From positions 1,984,001 through 2,048,000 of the forward strand of contig OZ243960.1 of the NCBI GenBank assembly GCA_965214435.1: 64,000 nt of DNA, given 5' to 3'. The notes beneath the pieces were generated by a model. The model made no database searches. It was not told the DNA's origin and saw nothing but the letters and a program-made list of their open reading frames with translations. The translations under genes and the position numbers were made by a program. Positions within the stretch are counted from its first letter, which is position 1, and each line of letters opens with the position of its first letter. Positions 52,079 through 61,015 of this stretch are shown one piece after another. The stretch comes from Rubrobacter_A sp965214435. GTDB taxonomy: Bacteria > Actinomycetota > Rubrobacteria > Rubrobacterales > Rubrobacteraceae.

Positions 52079-52426
52079 CTACCCGCCGGTAGAGACTTCC
52101 AGGATACCGATGTCTACGATCAGGGTGCCGGTCTCCTCTCCTGCGGCGTTCACTTCAATATGCTCGCCGGGCTGTAATTGGTCCACTATGGCGAGCTGGA
52201 CGTGTATGGCGTCTTTGGCGGCTACCGGGAAGTAACGCATCGTCTTGCCGTCCCGGAGCAGGGTCACGTTGACCATGCCCTCCGAGCTCGTGCCCAGCCG
52301 GACGTACTGCAGGCCGGCGGTGCATCCCTGGGGCACCGTATACTCCAGATCCAGGGGGCTCGGCGAATCCAGCCCTTTTCCGTCACACTCGGTGATCTTC
52401 TGCAATAACACGGTCGTGTAGGACAT
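52079..52426 (-). CDS. Small beta-rich protein of unknown function
   Basis: 115 residues: SYTTVLLQKITECDGKGLDSPSPLDLEYTVPQGCTAGLQYVRLGTSSEGMVNVTLLRDGKTMRYFPVAA and DQLQPGEHIEVNAAGEETGTLIVDIGILEVS. Two Cys, no membrane segment, probably a beta-sandwich. Not recognised. It follows the AhpD-like TGA-containing gene on the same strand (163 bp after it), downstream of narK, so a role with either is possible. Confidence 0.7.
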   Translation of the reverse strand: MSYTTVLLQKITECDGKGLDSPSPLDLEYTVPQGCTAGLQYVRLGTSSEGMVNVTLLRDGKTMRYFPVAAKDAIHVQLAIVDQLQPGEHIEVNAAGEETGTLIVDIGILEVSTGG

Positions 52427-52589
52427 TGCGGGGCTCCTTTCAGTAGACGATCCTGGTTAGTAATCCGCACGGCCGGGAATCTCGGTCCCGGCTGGCACGG
52501 GATCTCGGAACTACGTGTTCACTGTCGGTATTCTCCGATCGACGTTCTTGTTCTTGGAAAGCGCGGAGGATAAGAATCTGTCCCGCAAG

Positions 52590-53204
52590 CTATTCTGCGG
52601 CAACTCGTGGTCGGGGGAGCGAGCATGCGCCCCCTTCTGCATCGCCGGCTGTCACGGCTTCCGTGGTACTCTCGTCCACGTCGCTGAGGAAGGTCGCGTG
52701 GAACCGATTTACAAAGTTGCTGGAGCCCACCATGAGGCAGATCTCCATTATCTGCTCTTTGGAAAAATGTTTCGCCAGCGCAGCGTAGACTTCGTCGTCT
52801 ATGGCTATGGATCTAGTAGAGATCTGGGCGTAACGGACTATCGCCGCCTCCGACTCACTGTAAACGCCGTCGGGTAGCGGATCGTCGCCCAGATGGTTTA
52901 GCTGTTCGGTTGTCAGCCCCACGCTCCGACCGAGCATGATGTGCGTGGGTATTCAGTAGTGGCAGTTGTTTACAACGGTCGCCGTCGTATACGCCAACTC
53001 TCGCTCCGCCGGGGTGATGGTGCTGTTCTCTCCATAAGAAACCAGCGCCAGATCCAGATAGCGTTTCATGATGTCCGGGTGGTTAGCCATCACGCGAAAC
53101 ACGTTCAGGTTCCCTCCGAACTTATCCTCGCTGTACTCCAGCGCCGCCCGAATTTCGTCCGGCGTTGATTCGTCTTTCTCGTTCCATACCGGTATGCGTG
53201 CCAC
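52590..53204 (-). CDS. AhpD/carboxymuconolactone-decarboxylase-like protein, probable selenocysteine at TGA
   Basis: One frame of 204 residues from GTG 53204 (AGAGAGG 5-8 bp upstream) to 52590, interrupted only by TGA at 52955-52953. The two sides read ITPAERELAYTTATVVNNCHY and IPTHIMLGRSVGLTTEQLNHLGDDPLPDGVYSESEAAIVRYAQ, a continuous AhpD-like alpha-helical domain. The TGA takes the place of the second Cys in the redox motif CxxC (Cys81, stop position 84), so reading it as selenocysteine gives CHYU. A hairpin with a GGTCG loop follows the TGA at bacterial SECIS distance. Such proteins reduce peroxides or other substrates with a dithiol or selenothiol. Alternative: a nonsense mutation of a Cys codon. 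Upstream narK is on the same strand. Confidence 0.75.
52920..52938 (-). promoter_or_regulatory. Candidate bacterial SECIS hairpin
   Basis: On the minus strand, CATGCTC (52938-52932) pairs with GAGCGTG (52926-52920), seven pairs with one G-U, closing the loop GGTCG (52931-52927). The stem begins 14 nt after the TGA and the GGU loop 21 nt after it; the E. coli fdhF element has about 18 nt and an AGGUCU loop. Confidence 0.6.
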
Positions 53205-53287
53205 GGTTATCCTCTCTGGAAATGTGTGTATTTGCAAAAGCAGTCTTGCGTTATCCGGTCAATCTCTCCTTTCCGGTCCTGTCCCGG

Positions 53288-54715
53288 CTAGCACGGGATG
53301 TCGGCGTTGCGGCGGTAGTAATTCCACCAGCAGATCGCGCAGCAGACCACGTAGAACGCGATGAATATGTACAACGCCGGTTCGGGTCCGCCGAACAGGT
53401 TGGTCGAGGTCCCGTAACTCTTGGGAATAATGAACGCCCCGTAGGCTGCTATCGCGGAGGTAAAGCCCAGCGCAGCACCGGCTTCCTTGAGACCGTTGCG
53501 GGAGGCCTCGTCCTGGGCACCTTCATCCGCGCCCTCCGACTGCCGCTCGTGGAAGGTACGGAAGATGACCGGGACCATGCGGAACGTTGAGCCGTTGCCT
53601 ATCCCGGTGCCGGTAAAGAGGACCAGGAACATGATCAGGAACCCGAAGAACGCCCCGGACTGTTCCTTGATGCCCAGGAAGAAAAGGACGCCGACCACGG
53701 CCCCGATCATCACGACGAAGTTCCAGAACGTTACCCGCGCCCCGCCGAGCTTGTCCGCCAGCAGTCCGCCGACCGGACGTATCAAAGAGCCGAACGCCGC
53801 CCCGAGCGGTGCCCACACCAGACTGGCATCCGGGAACTGGGTAGTTATGAGCAGCGGGAACCCGGCGGCGTACCCGATAAACGACCCGAACGTACCAGTG
53901 TAAAGCACAGCCATGAGCCAGGTGTGCTTGCGCTTGAAGATGACGCTCTGCTCTGTGAAGGATGCCTTCTGAACGTGCAGGTTATTCTGGAACAGGTAGG
54001 TGCCCACGAGGGCCAGCAGGATCAGGGGCACCCAGATAAACGCCGCGTTTTGGGCGAAGATCTCCGGTCCGCCTTCGGTGGTCTGCGAGCCGCCGGTAAA
54101 CACGCTGAACAGGCCGACGCCGATAATTATGGGCACGATGGCCTGCACCACGCTCACCCCGATGTTCCCGCCAGCGGCGTTAAGCCCCAGCGCAAAGCCC
54201 TTGTTCCGGTTCGGGAAGAAGTAGCTTATGTTCGCCATGCTGGAGGCGAAGTTCCCGCCCCCGAAGCCCGCCAGCAGCGCCAGCGCCGCGAACACCCAGA
54301 ACGGGGTATCGGGGTTCGTGATCGCGAACCCGAGGCCGATGGCTGGTATCAGCAGCAAGAACGTACTGATAAGCGTCCAGTTGCGGCCGCCGAAGATCGG
54401 CACCATAAACGAGTACACGATGCGCAGCGTCGCCCCCGAAAGCCCCGGCAGCGCCGCCAGCCAGAAGAACTGGTTGGCCGAGAACCCGAACTGCAGGGTA
54501 ACCATGATCGCCGCGACCACGCTAAAGACCTGCCACACCGAAAAAGCCAGGAACTCCGCGTAGATCGAGAATACCAGGTTCCGGACGGCGACTTTCTTAC
54601 CGCCGGTCTCCCAGAACCGCTCGTCTTCGGGGTTCCACTTCTCGATCCAGTTCCCTTCTTTGAGGCCGGACTCTACGGCCGCTTTTCCTGGCTCGGTCTC
54701 GGTCGCTTGCGCCAT
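53288..54715 (-). CDS. narK: Nitrate/nitrite MFS transporter
   Basis: 475 residues, twelve predicted helices. The nitrate-signature regions are clear: RNLVFSIYAEFLAFSVWQVFSVVAA, GFGGGNFASSMANISYFFPNRNKGFALGLNAAGGNIGVSVVQ (first NS motif) and FTGTGIGNGSTFRMVPVIF (second NS motif), with PVGGLLADKLGGARVTFWNF. Imports nitrate, or exchanges nitrate for nitrite. It is divergent from the nitrate reductase gene with 231 bp between, which contain a perfect palindrome. Confidence 0.93.
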   Translation of the reverse strand: MAQATETEPGKAAVESGLKEGNWIEKWNPEDERFWETGGKKVAVRNLVFSIYAEFLAFSVWQVFSVVAAIMVTLQFGFSANQFFWLAALPGLSGATLRIVYSFMVPIFGGRNWTLISTFLLLIPAIGLGFAITNPDTPFWVFAALALLAGFGGGNFASSMANISYFFPNRNKGFALGLNAAGGNIGVSVVQAIVPIIIGVGLFSVFTGGSQTTEGGPEIFAQNAAFIWVPLILLALVGTYLFQNNLHVQKASFTEQSVIFKRKHTWLMAVLYTGTFGSFIGYAAGFPLLITTQFPDASLVWAPLGAAFGSLIRPVGGLLADKLGGARVTFWNFVVMIGAVVGVLFFLGIKEQSGAFFGFLIMFLVLFTGTGIGNGSTFRMVPVIFRTFHERQSEGADEGAQDEASRNGLKEAGAALGFTSAIAAYGAFIIPKSYGTSTNLFGGPEPALYIFIAFYVVCCAICWWNYYRRNADIPC

Positions 54716-54797
54716 ATATAGGTTCTCCCTCCAGAGTTAAGCGAGCTTGCAGGACGTTAGAGCCGGGGAACATGCTCCAGTCAAAATACTAAGAGAG

Positions 54798-54809
54798 CCC
54801 GGTACCGGG
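54798..54809. promoter_or_regulatory. Candidate operator between narK and nasA
   Basis: Perfect palindrome CCCGGTACCGGG, 83 bp before the narK start and 138 bp before nasA. A shared regulator site is plausible. A -10-like TATAAC (54894-54899) precedes nasA without a clear -35. Confidence 0.45.
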
Positions 54810-54946
54810 TGTCTTTGGCAGAAAGTAGCGAAACACACCAACATATATGTGCCGTTTTCATACATCTGGCTAATGAGAACGACCCGCCGCCCGTATAACC
54901 TTTTGCGTGTGAGGTTCTTCCAACCCGCGAAACCCGGAGATAGCCT

Positions 54947-57160
54947 ATGACAGCGATCCGTGAGCAACAGTTAAAGACCGTTTGTCCGTATTGCGGGGTT
55001 GGCTGCGGGATCGAGGCGAGCGTAAAAGACGGCAAGCTCGTCCAGGTAAAGGGAGACGACTCCCACCCGGCCAACTTCGGCAAGGTCTGCCCGAAACCGT
55101 CGGGGTTGCCGAAGGCGGTGCACCACCCGGACCGCCTGACGCACCCGCTGCGGCGGAGGGACGATGGCTCCTTCGGGCGCATATCGTGGGATGCGGCGCT
55201 GGACGAAATTTCGCAGCGGCTCGGCGACACGATAGAGGAGTACGGGCCAAAAGCCGTGGCGCTCTATATCTCCGGCCAGTTCCTTACCGAGGACTACTAC
55301 GTGGCGAACAAGTTTGCCAAAGGCTTCTTGAAGACGAACAACGTGGACTCGAACTCCCGGCTGTGCATGGCGAGCGCCGTGGCCGCTTACAAGGGGGCTT
55401 TCGGGACCGACGGGCCACCGACCGCCTACTCCGACATAGGGCAAGCCGGGTGCATAGTGTTCTGGGGATCAAACGCCGCCGAGTGCCATCCCATCACCTT
55501 TGACCGCATAAAGCAACGTAAAAAGGAGGGCAAGGAAGACTCCAGCCTCCCGGTCATCGTCATAGACCCGAGGCGTACCGCAACCGCCGAGATAGCCGAC
55601 CTTCACTTGCAACTAAGACCGGGCACCGACATAGCCCTGGCAAACGCCATGCTAAAGGTCCTCATCGACGAAGACCTCATAGAAGACGGCTTTATCGAGA
55701 ACCACACCACCGGCTTCGAGGAGGCAGCGGAGGTTGTCCGGGAATGGAGCGTGGAGCGGGCGGCCGGGGTGTGCGGGGTCGAAGCTGAGGACATAGTTTG
55801 GGCGGCCAGGAAGTTCGGGAAGGCCCCGGCGGCCCTCATATTCTGGGCGGTCGGCGTCAACCAGAGCGCCGTCGGGACGGCTAAAAGTAGGGCTATCATT
55901 AATCTATGTCTGGCGACCGGCAACGTCGGTAAACCCGGCGCCGGCCCGTTCAGCCTCACCGGCCAGCCGAACGCGATGGGCGGTCGCGAGGTCGGGGGTA
56001 GCTCGAATCTCCTTCCCGGCTACCGGACGGCGGAGAACCCGGAGCATCGCCGGGAGGTCGAAAAGGCGTGGGGACTTTCCGAAGGCAGCATACCCGAAGC
56101 CTGGGGCCTGACGGCCACGGAGATCTTCCGGGGTCTGGACGAAGGAGCCGTGAAGTTCTTGTGGGTGGCCGCGACCAACCCGGCGGCCTCGATGCCCGAC
56201 CTGGAGCGCGCCCGCCGGGCGATGCGTAGCGCGCCTTTCGTCGTGGTAGCGGACGCTTACCCTACGGAGACGACGCAACTGGCGGACCTGATCCTACCGG
56301 CGGCCCAGTGGGGCGAGAAGGCGGGAACGGTGACCAACTCCGAGCGGCGGGTCAGCCTTGTCCGGAAGCTCGTCGAGCCGCCCGAAGAAGCCCGCCCGGA
56401 CTGGGAAATATTTGTCGGGGTCGCCCGCAAGATGGGTTTCAAGAAAGACTTCGCCTGGGAGAGCGAGGCAGAGATATACGGCGAGTACAAGGAGTTGACC
56501 CGGGATACGCCGGTGGACGTCACCGGCCTCTCGCACGGGCGTCTCGCGCGCGGCCCGCGGCAGTGGCCAGTGCCCGACATCGGGTGGCGCGAGGAGCGTC
56601 CGGTAAAAGGCATCCAGCGCCCCGAACCCGGCGAGGAACATCCCGGCACGCACCGGCTCTACACGAACAGGAAGTTCAACACCCCGGACGGGAAGGCGAA
56701 CTTCGCCGCCACCCCGCACCAGGGGCTCTCCGAGCCGTCCTCCGAGGAGTACCCGCTCACCCTCTCCAGCGGGCGCGTCAAGAATCAGTGGCACACGATG
56801 ACGCGTACCGGGCGGGCGGAGAACCTGATGAAAGACCTCGAAGGGCCGTACGTGGAGGTGCACCCGGAGGCCGCCGAGGCGGCGGGCATCGAGAACGGCA
56901 AGCCGGTGGAGATAGTCTCGGCGCGCGGCTCGTTCAAGGCGCGGGTGATTGTTACAGAGGACATCGAGCCGGGCTCCGTATTCGTGCCGTTTCACTGGGG
57001 AGACCTCTGGGCCGGGGACGGCAGCCTGAACGACACGACGCACGACGCTATAGACCCGATCAGCAAGCAACCCGAGCTAAAAGGGGCGGCCGTGCGCCTG
57101 CAACCGGCGAAGAAACTGGAGACGAAAAAGAACGCGGTGGCCGCGGGCGTCAGCCAATGA
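54947..57160 (+). CDS. nasA: Assimilatory nitrate reductase, molybdenum catalytic subunit
   Basis: 737-residue Mo-bisMGD enzyme reducing nitrate to nitrite in the cytoplasm (no Tat signal). N-terminal [4Fe-4S] motif CPYCGVGC...GKVCPK (Cys13, 16, 20, 48), Mo-ligand Cys140 in NSRLCMASAVAAYKGAFGTDGPP, and the conserved FWGSNAAECHPI, RPGTDIALANAML, TGQPNAMGGREVGGSSNLLPGYR and C-terminal YPLTLSSGRVKNQWHTMTRTG. The carboxyl BFD-type [2Fe-2S] domain of Klebsiella NasA is absent. Electron donor is not encoded next door unless NirB or a ferredoxin serves. Followed by nirB 28 bp later. Confidence 0.94.
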   Translation: MTAIREQQLKTVCPYCGVGCGIEASVKDGKLVQVKGDDSHPANFGKVCPKPSGLPKAVHHPDRLTHPLRRRDDGSFGRISWDAALDEISQRLGDTIEEYGPKAVALYISGQFLTEDYYVANKFAKGFLKTNNVDSNSRLCMASAVAAYKGAFGTDGPPTAYSDIGQAGCIVFWGSNAAECHPITFDRIKQRKKEGKEDSSLPVIVIDPRRTATAEIADLHLQLRPGTDIALANAMLKVLIDEDLIEDGFIENHTTGFEEAAEVVREWSVERAAGVCGVEAEDIVWAARKFGKAPAALIFWAVGVNQSAVGTAKSRAIINLCLATGNVGKPGAGPFSLTGQPNAMGGREVGGSSNLLPGYRTAENPEHRREVEKAWGLSEGSIPEAWGLTATEIFRGLDEGAVKFLWVAATNPAASMPDLERARRAMRSAPFVVVADAYPTETTQLADLILPAAQWGEKAGTVTNSERRVSLVRKLVEPPEEARPDWEIFVGVARKMGFKKDFAWESEAEIYGEYKELTRDTPVDVTGLSHGRLARGPRQWPVPDIGWREERPVKGIQRPEPGEEHPGTHRLYTNRKFNTPDGKANFAATPHQGLSEPSSEEYPLTLSSGRVKNQWHTMTRTGRAENLMKDLEGPYVEVHPEAAEAAGIENGKPVEIVSARGSFKARVIVTEDIEPGSVFVPFHWGDLWAGDGSLNDTTHDAIDPISKQPELKGAAVRLQPAKKLETKKNAVAAGVSQ

Positions 57161-57188
57161 CAGAGAACGAGCTAAAGAGGAGCTTAGT

Positions 57189-59582
57189 ATGAGTGAGAAG
57201 CTAAAGGTAATAGTGATCGGTAACGGGAACGCGGGTGCGGCGCTGGTAGACAGCCTGCTCGCCAAAGACGCCGACGGTGTGGAGATCACGCTCTACGGCG
57301 ATGAGGAGGCCGGGACCTACGACCGGATCCGGCTCTCAGAGTACATGGCCGGGATGGTGGATTTAGACGAGCTCGGGATGCGCTCCGACGGCTGGTACGA
57401 GGAGAACAACGTGGCCTTCCATCGCGGCGTGCGTGTCGAGGAGGTGGACACCAAGGAGCAAAAAGTCAAGGGTGAGGACGGCGAGTGGGTCCCTTACGAC
57501 AAGTTGATCTTCGCCACCGGCTCCTCTTCTTCGGTGCCGCCGATAGAGGGCAGCGACAAGGAAGGCGTCTTCGTGTTCCGCACGGTGCGGGACGTGGAGG
57601 ACATGCTCGAAGCCGGGCCTGACAAAGCCGTGGTAATCGGGGGCGGCCTGCTCGGTCTAGAGGCGGCTTACGGCCTCACGACCCACGACTCCGAGGTAAC
57701 GGTGCTGCACCGCTCCGGGCACCTCATGAACCAGCAGTTAGACCCCCCGGCCGGCCGGATGCTCAAGCAGCAGATCGAGAAGATAGGCATCGGCGTCAGG
57801 GTCGAGGCCGACACAGAGGAGATCACGGGCAACGGTCACGTCGAGGGCGTGAAGCTGAAGAGCGGCGAGTACCTGCCAGCGGACATGGTCGTGATCTGCA
57901 CCGGCATCAAGCCCAACGCAAAGCCCGCCGGTGAAGCCGGCGTCCGCGCAAACGCGGGCATCCTGGTGAACGAGCACATGGAGACCAGCGTAGAGAACGT
58001 CTACGCCGTCGGCGAGTGCACCGAGTTCAACGGCCAGCTTATCGGGCTCGTGGCCCCAGCGCTCGAACAGGTCCGGGTTGTGGTGGACACGGTCCTCGGC
58101 GACCGCAAGGAGGTCTACGGCGGCTCGGGCGCGGCGACGACGCTGAAGGTCGCGGGCGTGGATCTGGTCTCGGCCGGAGACTCCTACGGCCGGGACGAAG
58201 AAACGGAGACCATCGTTAGCGCCAACCCCATAGAAGGGCTGTACCGCAAGGCCGTGGTCCGGGACGGCAAGGTGGTGGGGACGGTCCTGCTCGGCGACAT
58301 ATCCATCGGCCCTCAGATGACCCAGGCCGTAAAAGCCGGGACCCCGGCTGAGGAGGTCGCGGGGCTCGTGGTGGGTGCCGTGGACGCCTCGGAGATAGGG
58401 AGCGACTCCTTGCCGGACGAGGCGCAGGTCTGCGACTGCAACGGTATCTCGAAGGGCCAGATCGTGGCTACCATCCAGGATCTCGGGCTGAAAAAGGTCT
58501 CCGATGTGGTCCAGGAGACCTCGGCTGGTACTTCCTGCGGTAGCTGCAAGCCGCTGGTCGGTCAGATCCTGGAGGGTGCCGCCGACGAGGTCGAGGAGGA
58601 CAAGAACTACGTCTGCAAGTGCCTGGAGTTGATGACCGACGATATAAAAAAGGTCGTCCAGAAAAAGAACCTCAAGAGCGTGAGCGAGGTCGGCGAGGCG
58701 TGCGGGGCCGGCAAGGTCTGCCCGGACTGCAAACCGGCGCTGACATACATCGTCGCCTCGATGAACGCCAATCGCCACAAGGAAGAGCGCCACGCCCGCA
58801 CGATCAACGACCGGGTACACGGCAACATCCAGAACGATGGGACCTTCTCCATCGTCCCCCGCACCCGCGGCGGCGTAACGACCCCCGACGAGTTGCGCAG
58901 GATCGCGGACGTGGCGGAAAAATATAACGCCCGGATGGTCAAAATAACCGGTTCCCAGCGACTGGACATCCTCGGCGTGAAAAAGGAAGACCTGCCCAAA
59001 GCCTACGCGGACCTCGGGATGCCCTCCGGCCACGCCTACACCAAGGCATTCCGGCAGGTCAAGACCTGCGTCGGCACCGAGTTCTGCCGCTTCGGGGTCG
59101 GGGATTCTACGAACCTCGGGATAGACCTGGAGAAGTCCTTCGAGAACCTTTACACCCCGGCGAAGGTAAAGATGGGCTGCTCCGGGTGCCCGCGCAACTG
59201 TGCTGAGGCGAGCGTCAAGGACGTCGGGGCTATCGCGATCGAGGGCGGATGGCAGATCTACATCGGCGGTGCGGCCGGCATGGACGTGCGCAAGGGTGAC
59301 GTTATAGCGACGGTGGATACCAAGCAGGAGGCGAAGAAAGTTATCGAAGCCTTTATGCAGTACTACCGGGAGAACGGCCAGCCCAAGGAGCGCACCTACG
59401 ACTTCGTGCCCCGGATGGGCCTGGACAACATCAGGGCCGTCGTCCTGGATGAGGACTCCGGTGAGCCGGAGCGGTTGCGGGAACGGCTGCGTATAGCCAA
59501 GGCTGAGACCAGCGACCCGTGGCTGGAGCGCGACGCGAACATGACGAAAAACCAGTTCGCCGGAGAGGTTGGCCGCGTATGA
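57189..59582 (+). CDS. nirB: Assimilatory nitrite reductase, large subunit
   Basis: 797-residue siroheme nitrite reductase. Order: FAD-binding IVIGNGNAGAALVDSLL, NAD-binding AVVIGGGLLGLEAAYGL, two BFD-like [2Fe-2S] regions (CDCNGISKGQIV...CGSCKPLVGQIL and CKCLELMTDDIKK...CPDCKPALTYIV), then ferredoxin-like and siroheme halves with CVGTEFCRFG and CSGCPRNCAEAS ligating the [4Fe-4S]-siroheme. Reduces nitrite to ammonia with NAD(P)H. Close to the usual length of about 840. Its small partner NirD is displaced: a nitrite channel gene lies between. Confidence 0.94.
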   Translation: MSEKLKVIVIGNGNAGAALVDSLLAKDADGVEITLYGDEEAGTYDRIRLSEYMAGMVDLDELGMRSDGWYEENNVAFHRGVRVEEVDTKEQKVKGEDGEWVPYDKLIFATGSSSSVPPIEGSDKEGVFVFRTVRDVEDMLEAGPDKAVVIGGGLLGLEAAYGLTTHDSEVTVLHRSGHLMNQQLDPPAGRMLKQQIEKIGIGVRVEADTEEITGNGHVEGVKLKSGEYLPADMVVICTGIKPNAKPAGEAGVRANAGILVNEHMETSVENVYAVGECTEFNGQLIGLVAPALEQVRVVVDTVLGDRKEVYGGSGAATTLKVAGVDLVSAGDSYGRDEETETIVSANPIEGLYRKAVVRDGKVVGTVLLGDISIGPQMTQAVKAGTPAEEVAGLVVGAVDASEIGSDSLPDEAQVCDCNGISKGQIVATIQDLGLKKVSDVVQETSAGTSCGSCKPLVGQILEGAADEVEEDKNYVCKCLELMTDDIKKVVQKKNLKSVSEVGEACGAGKVCPDCKPALTYIVASMNANRHKEERHARTINDRVHGNIQNDGTFSIVPRTRGGVTTPDELRRIADVAEKYNARMVKITGSQRLDILGVKKEDLPKAYADLGMPSGHAYTKAFRQVKTCVGTEFCRFGVGDSTNLGIDLEKSFENLYTPAKVKMGCSGCPRNCAEASVKDVGAIAIEGGWQIYIGGAAGMDVRKGDVIATVDTKQEAKKVIEAFMQYYRENGQPKERTYDFVPRMGLDNIRAVVLDEDSGEPERLRERLRIAKAETSDPWLERDANMTKNQFAGEVGRV

Positions 59583-59779
59583 GCGAGAGTAACCGGGTCT
59601 TCGGCCCGGAAACCGGCGGGGCGCGGACGAAGGAGCCGTCGCCCCCCATCCCGTTGTAGTCGACCGTGGTCGGAGACTGATCCACGACCCCGCGCCCGGC
59701 GTCCGCAGCGCCGCCTGACCACAGAATCGAGAGGAGAAATACTATCTCTTACGTCAATCCGCCCCAATTCGCAGAGAAG

Positions 59780-60595
59780 ATGATCGACGCGGGCGAGGCC
59801 AAGGTTTTTATGTCCGTCAAGGACACGGTGATTCGGGCCTACATGGCCGGGGCGATCCTGGCGCTCGCCGCGGCCTTTGCCGTCACGATCACGGTGAATA
59901 CCGGTAGCCCGCTGATCGGCGCGCTGCTCTTTCCGGTAGGGTTCTGCATGCTCTACCTGCTGGGCTTCGACCTCCTAACCGGCGTGTTCACGCTGGTGCC
60001 GCTGGCGCTGCTCGACCGGAGAAGGGGCGTGACGCTAAAAGGTTTGCTGCGTAACTGGGGCCTGGTCTTTGTCGGCAACTTCGCCGGCGCGATGACCGTC
60101 GCGGTCTTTATGGCTATCATCTTCACCATCGGGTTCTCGCAAGCGCCCGACGCTATCGGCCAGCAGCTAGGCGCGATCGGCGAGAGCCGGACGGTCGGCT
60201 ACGCTGAGGCGGGGGCGAGCGGGATGCTCACGCTCTTTATCCGCGCGATGCTGTGCAACTGGATGGTCTCGACCGGCGTAGTCGCGGCGATGATGTCGGA
60301 CTCGGTCCCGGGCAAGGTCATAGGCATGTGGATGCCGATCCTGGTCTTCTTCTACATGGGCTTCGAGCACTCGGTGGTAAACATGTTTCTCTTTCCCTCG
60401 GGCATCCTGCTCGGCGGCAGCTTTACCTGGGGCGACTACCTGTTCTGGAACGAGATCCCGACGGTGATCGGCAACGTCGTGGGCGGGCTCACCTTTGTGG
60501 GCGTGGTGATCTACACGACCCACTACAAGGCCAAGCCTCGCCAGACGGAGGTGCCCACGGTCAAAACCCCGGAGAAAACCCCGGCGGCGAAGTGA
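59780..60595 (+). CDS. nirC: Formate/nitrite transporter (FNT) family channel
   Basis: 271 residues from the first ATG; six hydrophobic helices with the FNT patterns AGAILALAAAFAVTITVNTG, GFDLLTGVFTLVPLALLDRRRGVT, NWGLVFVGNFAGAMTVAV and IRAMLCNWMVSTGVV, plus FMGFEHSVVNMF with the central His. Moves nitrite (or formate) across the membrane. The in-frame sequence upstream of ATG 59780, S-Y-V-N-P-P-Q-F-A-E-K, matches the family N-terminus, so translation probably starts earlier, at ATC 59744, 7 bp after AGAGGAG. Confidence 0.9.
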   Translation: MIDAGEAKVFMSVKDTVIRAYMAGAILALAAAFAVTITVNTGSPLIGALLFPVGFCMLYLLGFDLLTGVFTLVPLALLDRRRGVTLKGLLRNWGLVFVGNFAGAMTVAVFMAIIFTIGFSQAPDAIGQQLGAIGESRTVGYAEAGASGMLTLFIRAMLCNWMVSTGVVAAMMSDSVPGKVIGMWMPILVFFYMGFEHSVVNMFLFPSGILLGGSFTWGDYLFWNEIPTVIGNVVGGLTFVGVVIYTTHYKAKPRQTEVPTVKTPEKTPAAK

Positions 60596-60640
60596 ACCAT
60601 ACCCATAAAAGCGGCGCAGCCGGTCTAGGAGGAGGCTAGT

Positions 60641-61015
60641 ATGAGAGAGAGTAACTGGGTCGAGGTCTGCGCCGAGGAGGACATCCCGCACCTCGAAGGT
60701 CGCAGGGTGGTGGTGAACGGCTTCTACGTGGCTGTGTTCAAGACCGAGGAAGGATTCTACGCCGTCGGGGACGTTTGTCCGCACATGGGGGGACCGCTGT
60801 CTGACGGCGACGTTGCCGCGACCACGGTCTCCTGTCCGCTGCACGCCCGCAAGATCGAGCTGACGACCGGCGAGGTACAGAACGACGACCTCTCTCGCGT
60901 AATGACTTTTCCGGTAAAAGCTGAAGACGGCAAGCTCCTGCTGGACGCCGAGACGCTATTTACGCAGCCGGTCGTGGAAAGAGATGGCGATGAGGATGGA
61001 GAGGACGTGGCGTGA
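60641..61015 (+). CDS. nirD: Nitrite reductase small subunit (Rieske-type NirD)
   Basis: 124 residues. Complete Rieske [2Fe-2S] ligands: CPHMGG (Cys-x-His) and CPLHARK (Cys-x2-His), with GDVCPHMGGPLSDGDVAATTVSCPLH. E. coli NirD has lost these residues, whereas this one should bind a cluster. The acidic tail (ERDGDEDGED) is unusual. ATG start with AGGAGG ahead. It overlaps the following gene by 4 bp. Confidence 0.9.
   Translation: MRESNWVEVCAEEDIPHLEGRRVVVNGFYVAVFKTEEGFYAVGDVCPHMGGPLSDGDVAATTVSCPLHARKIELTTGEVQNDDLSRVMTFPVKAEDGKLLLDAETLFTQPVVERDGDEDGEDVA

Noticed and set aside
57738..59033. 431-codon minus-strand open frame opposite nirB
   Set aside because: High-GC shadow of nirB with no recognisable domain or ribosome site.
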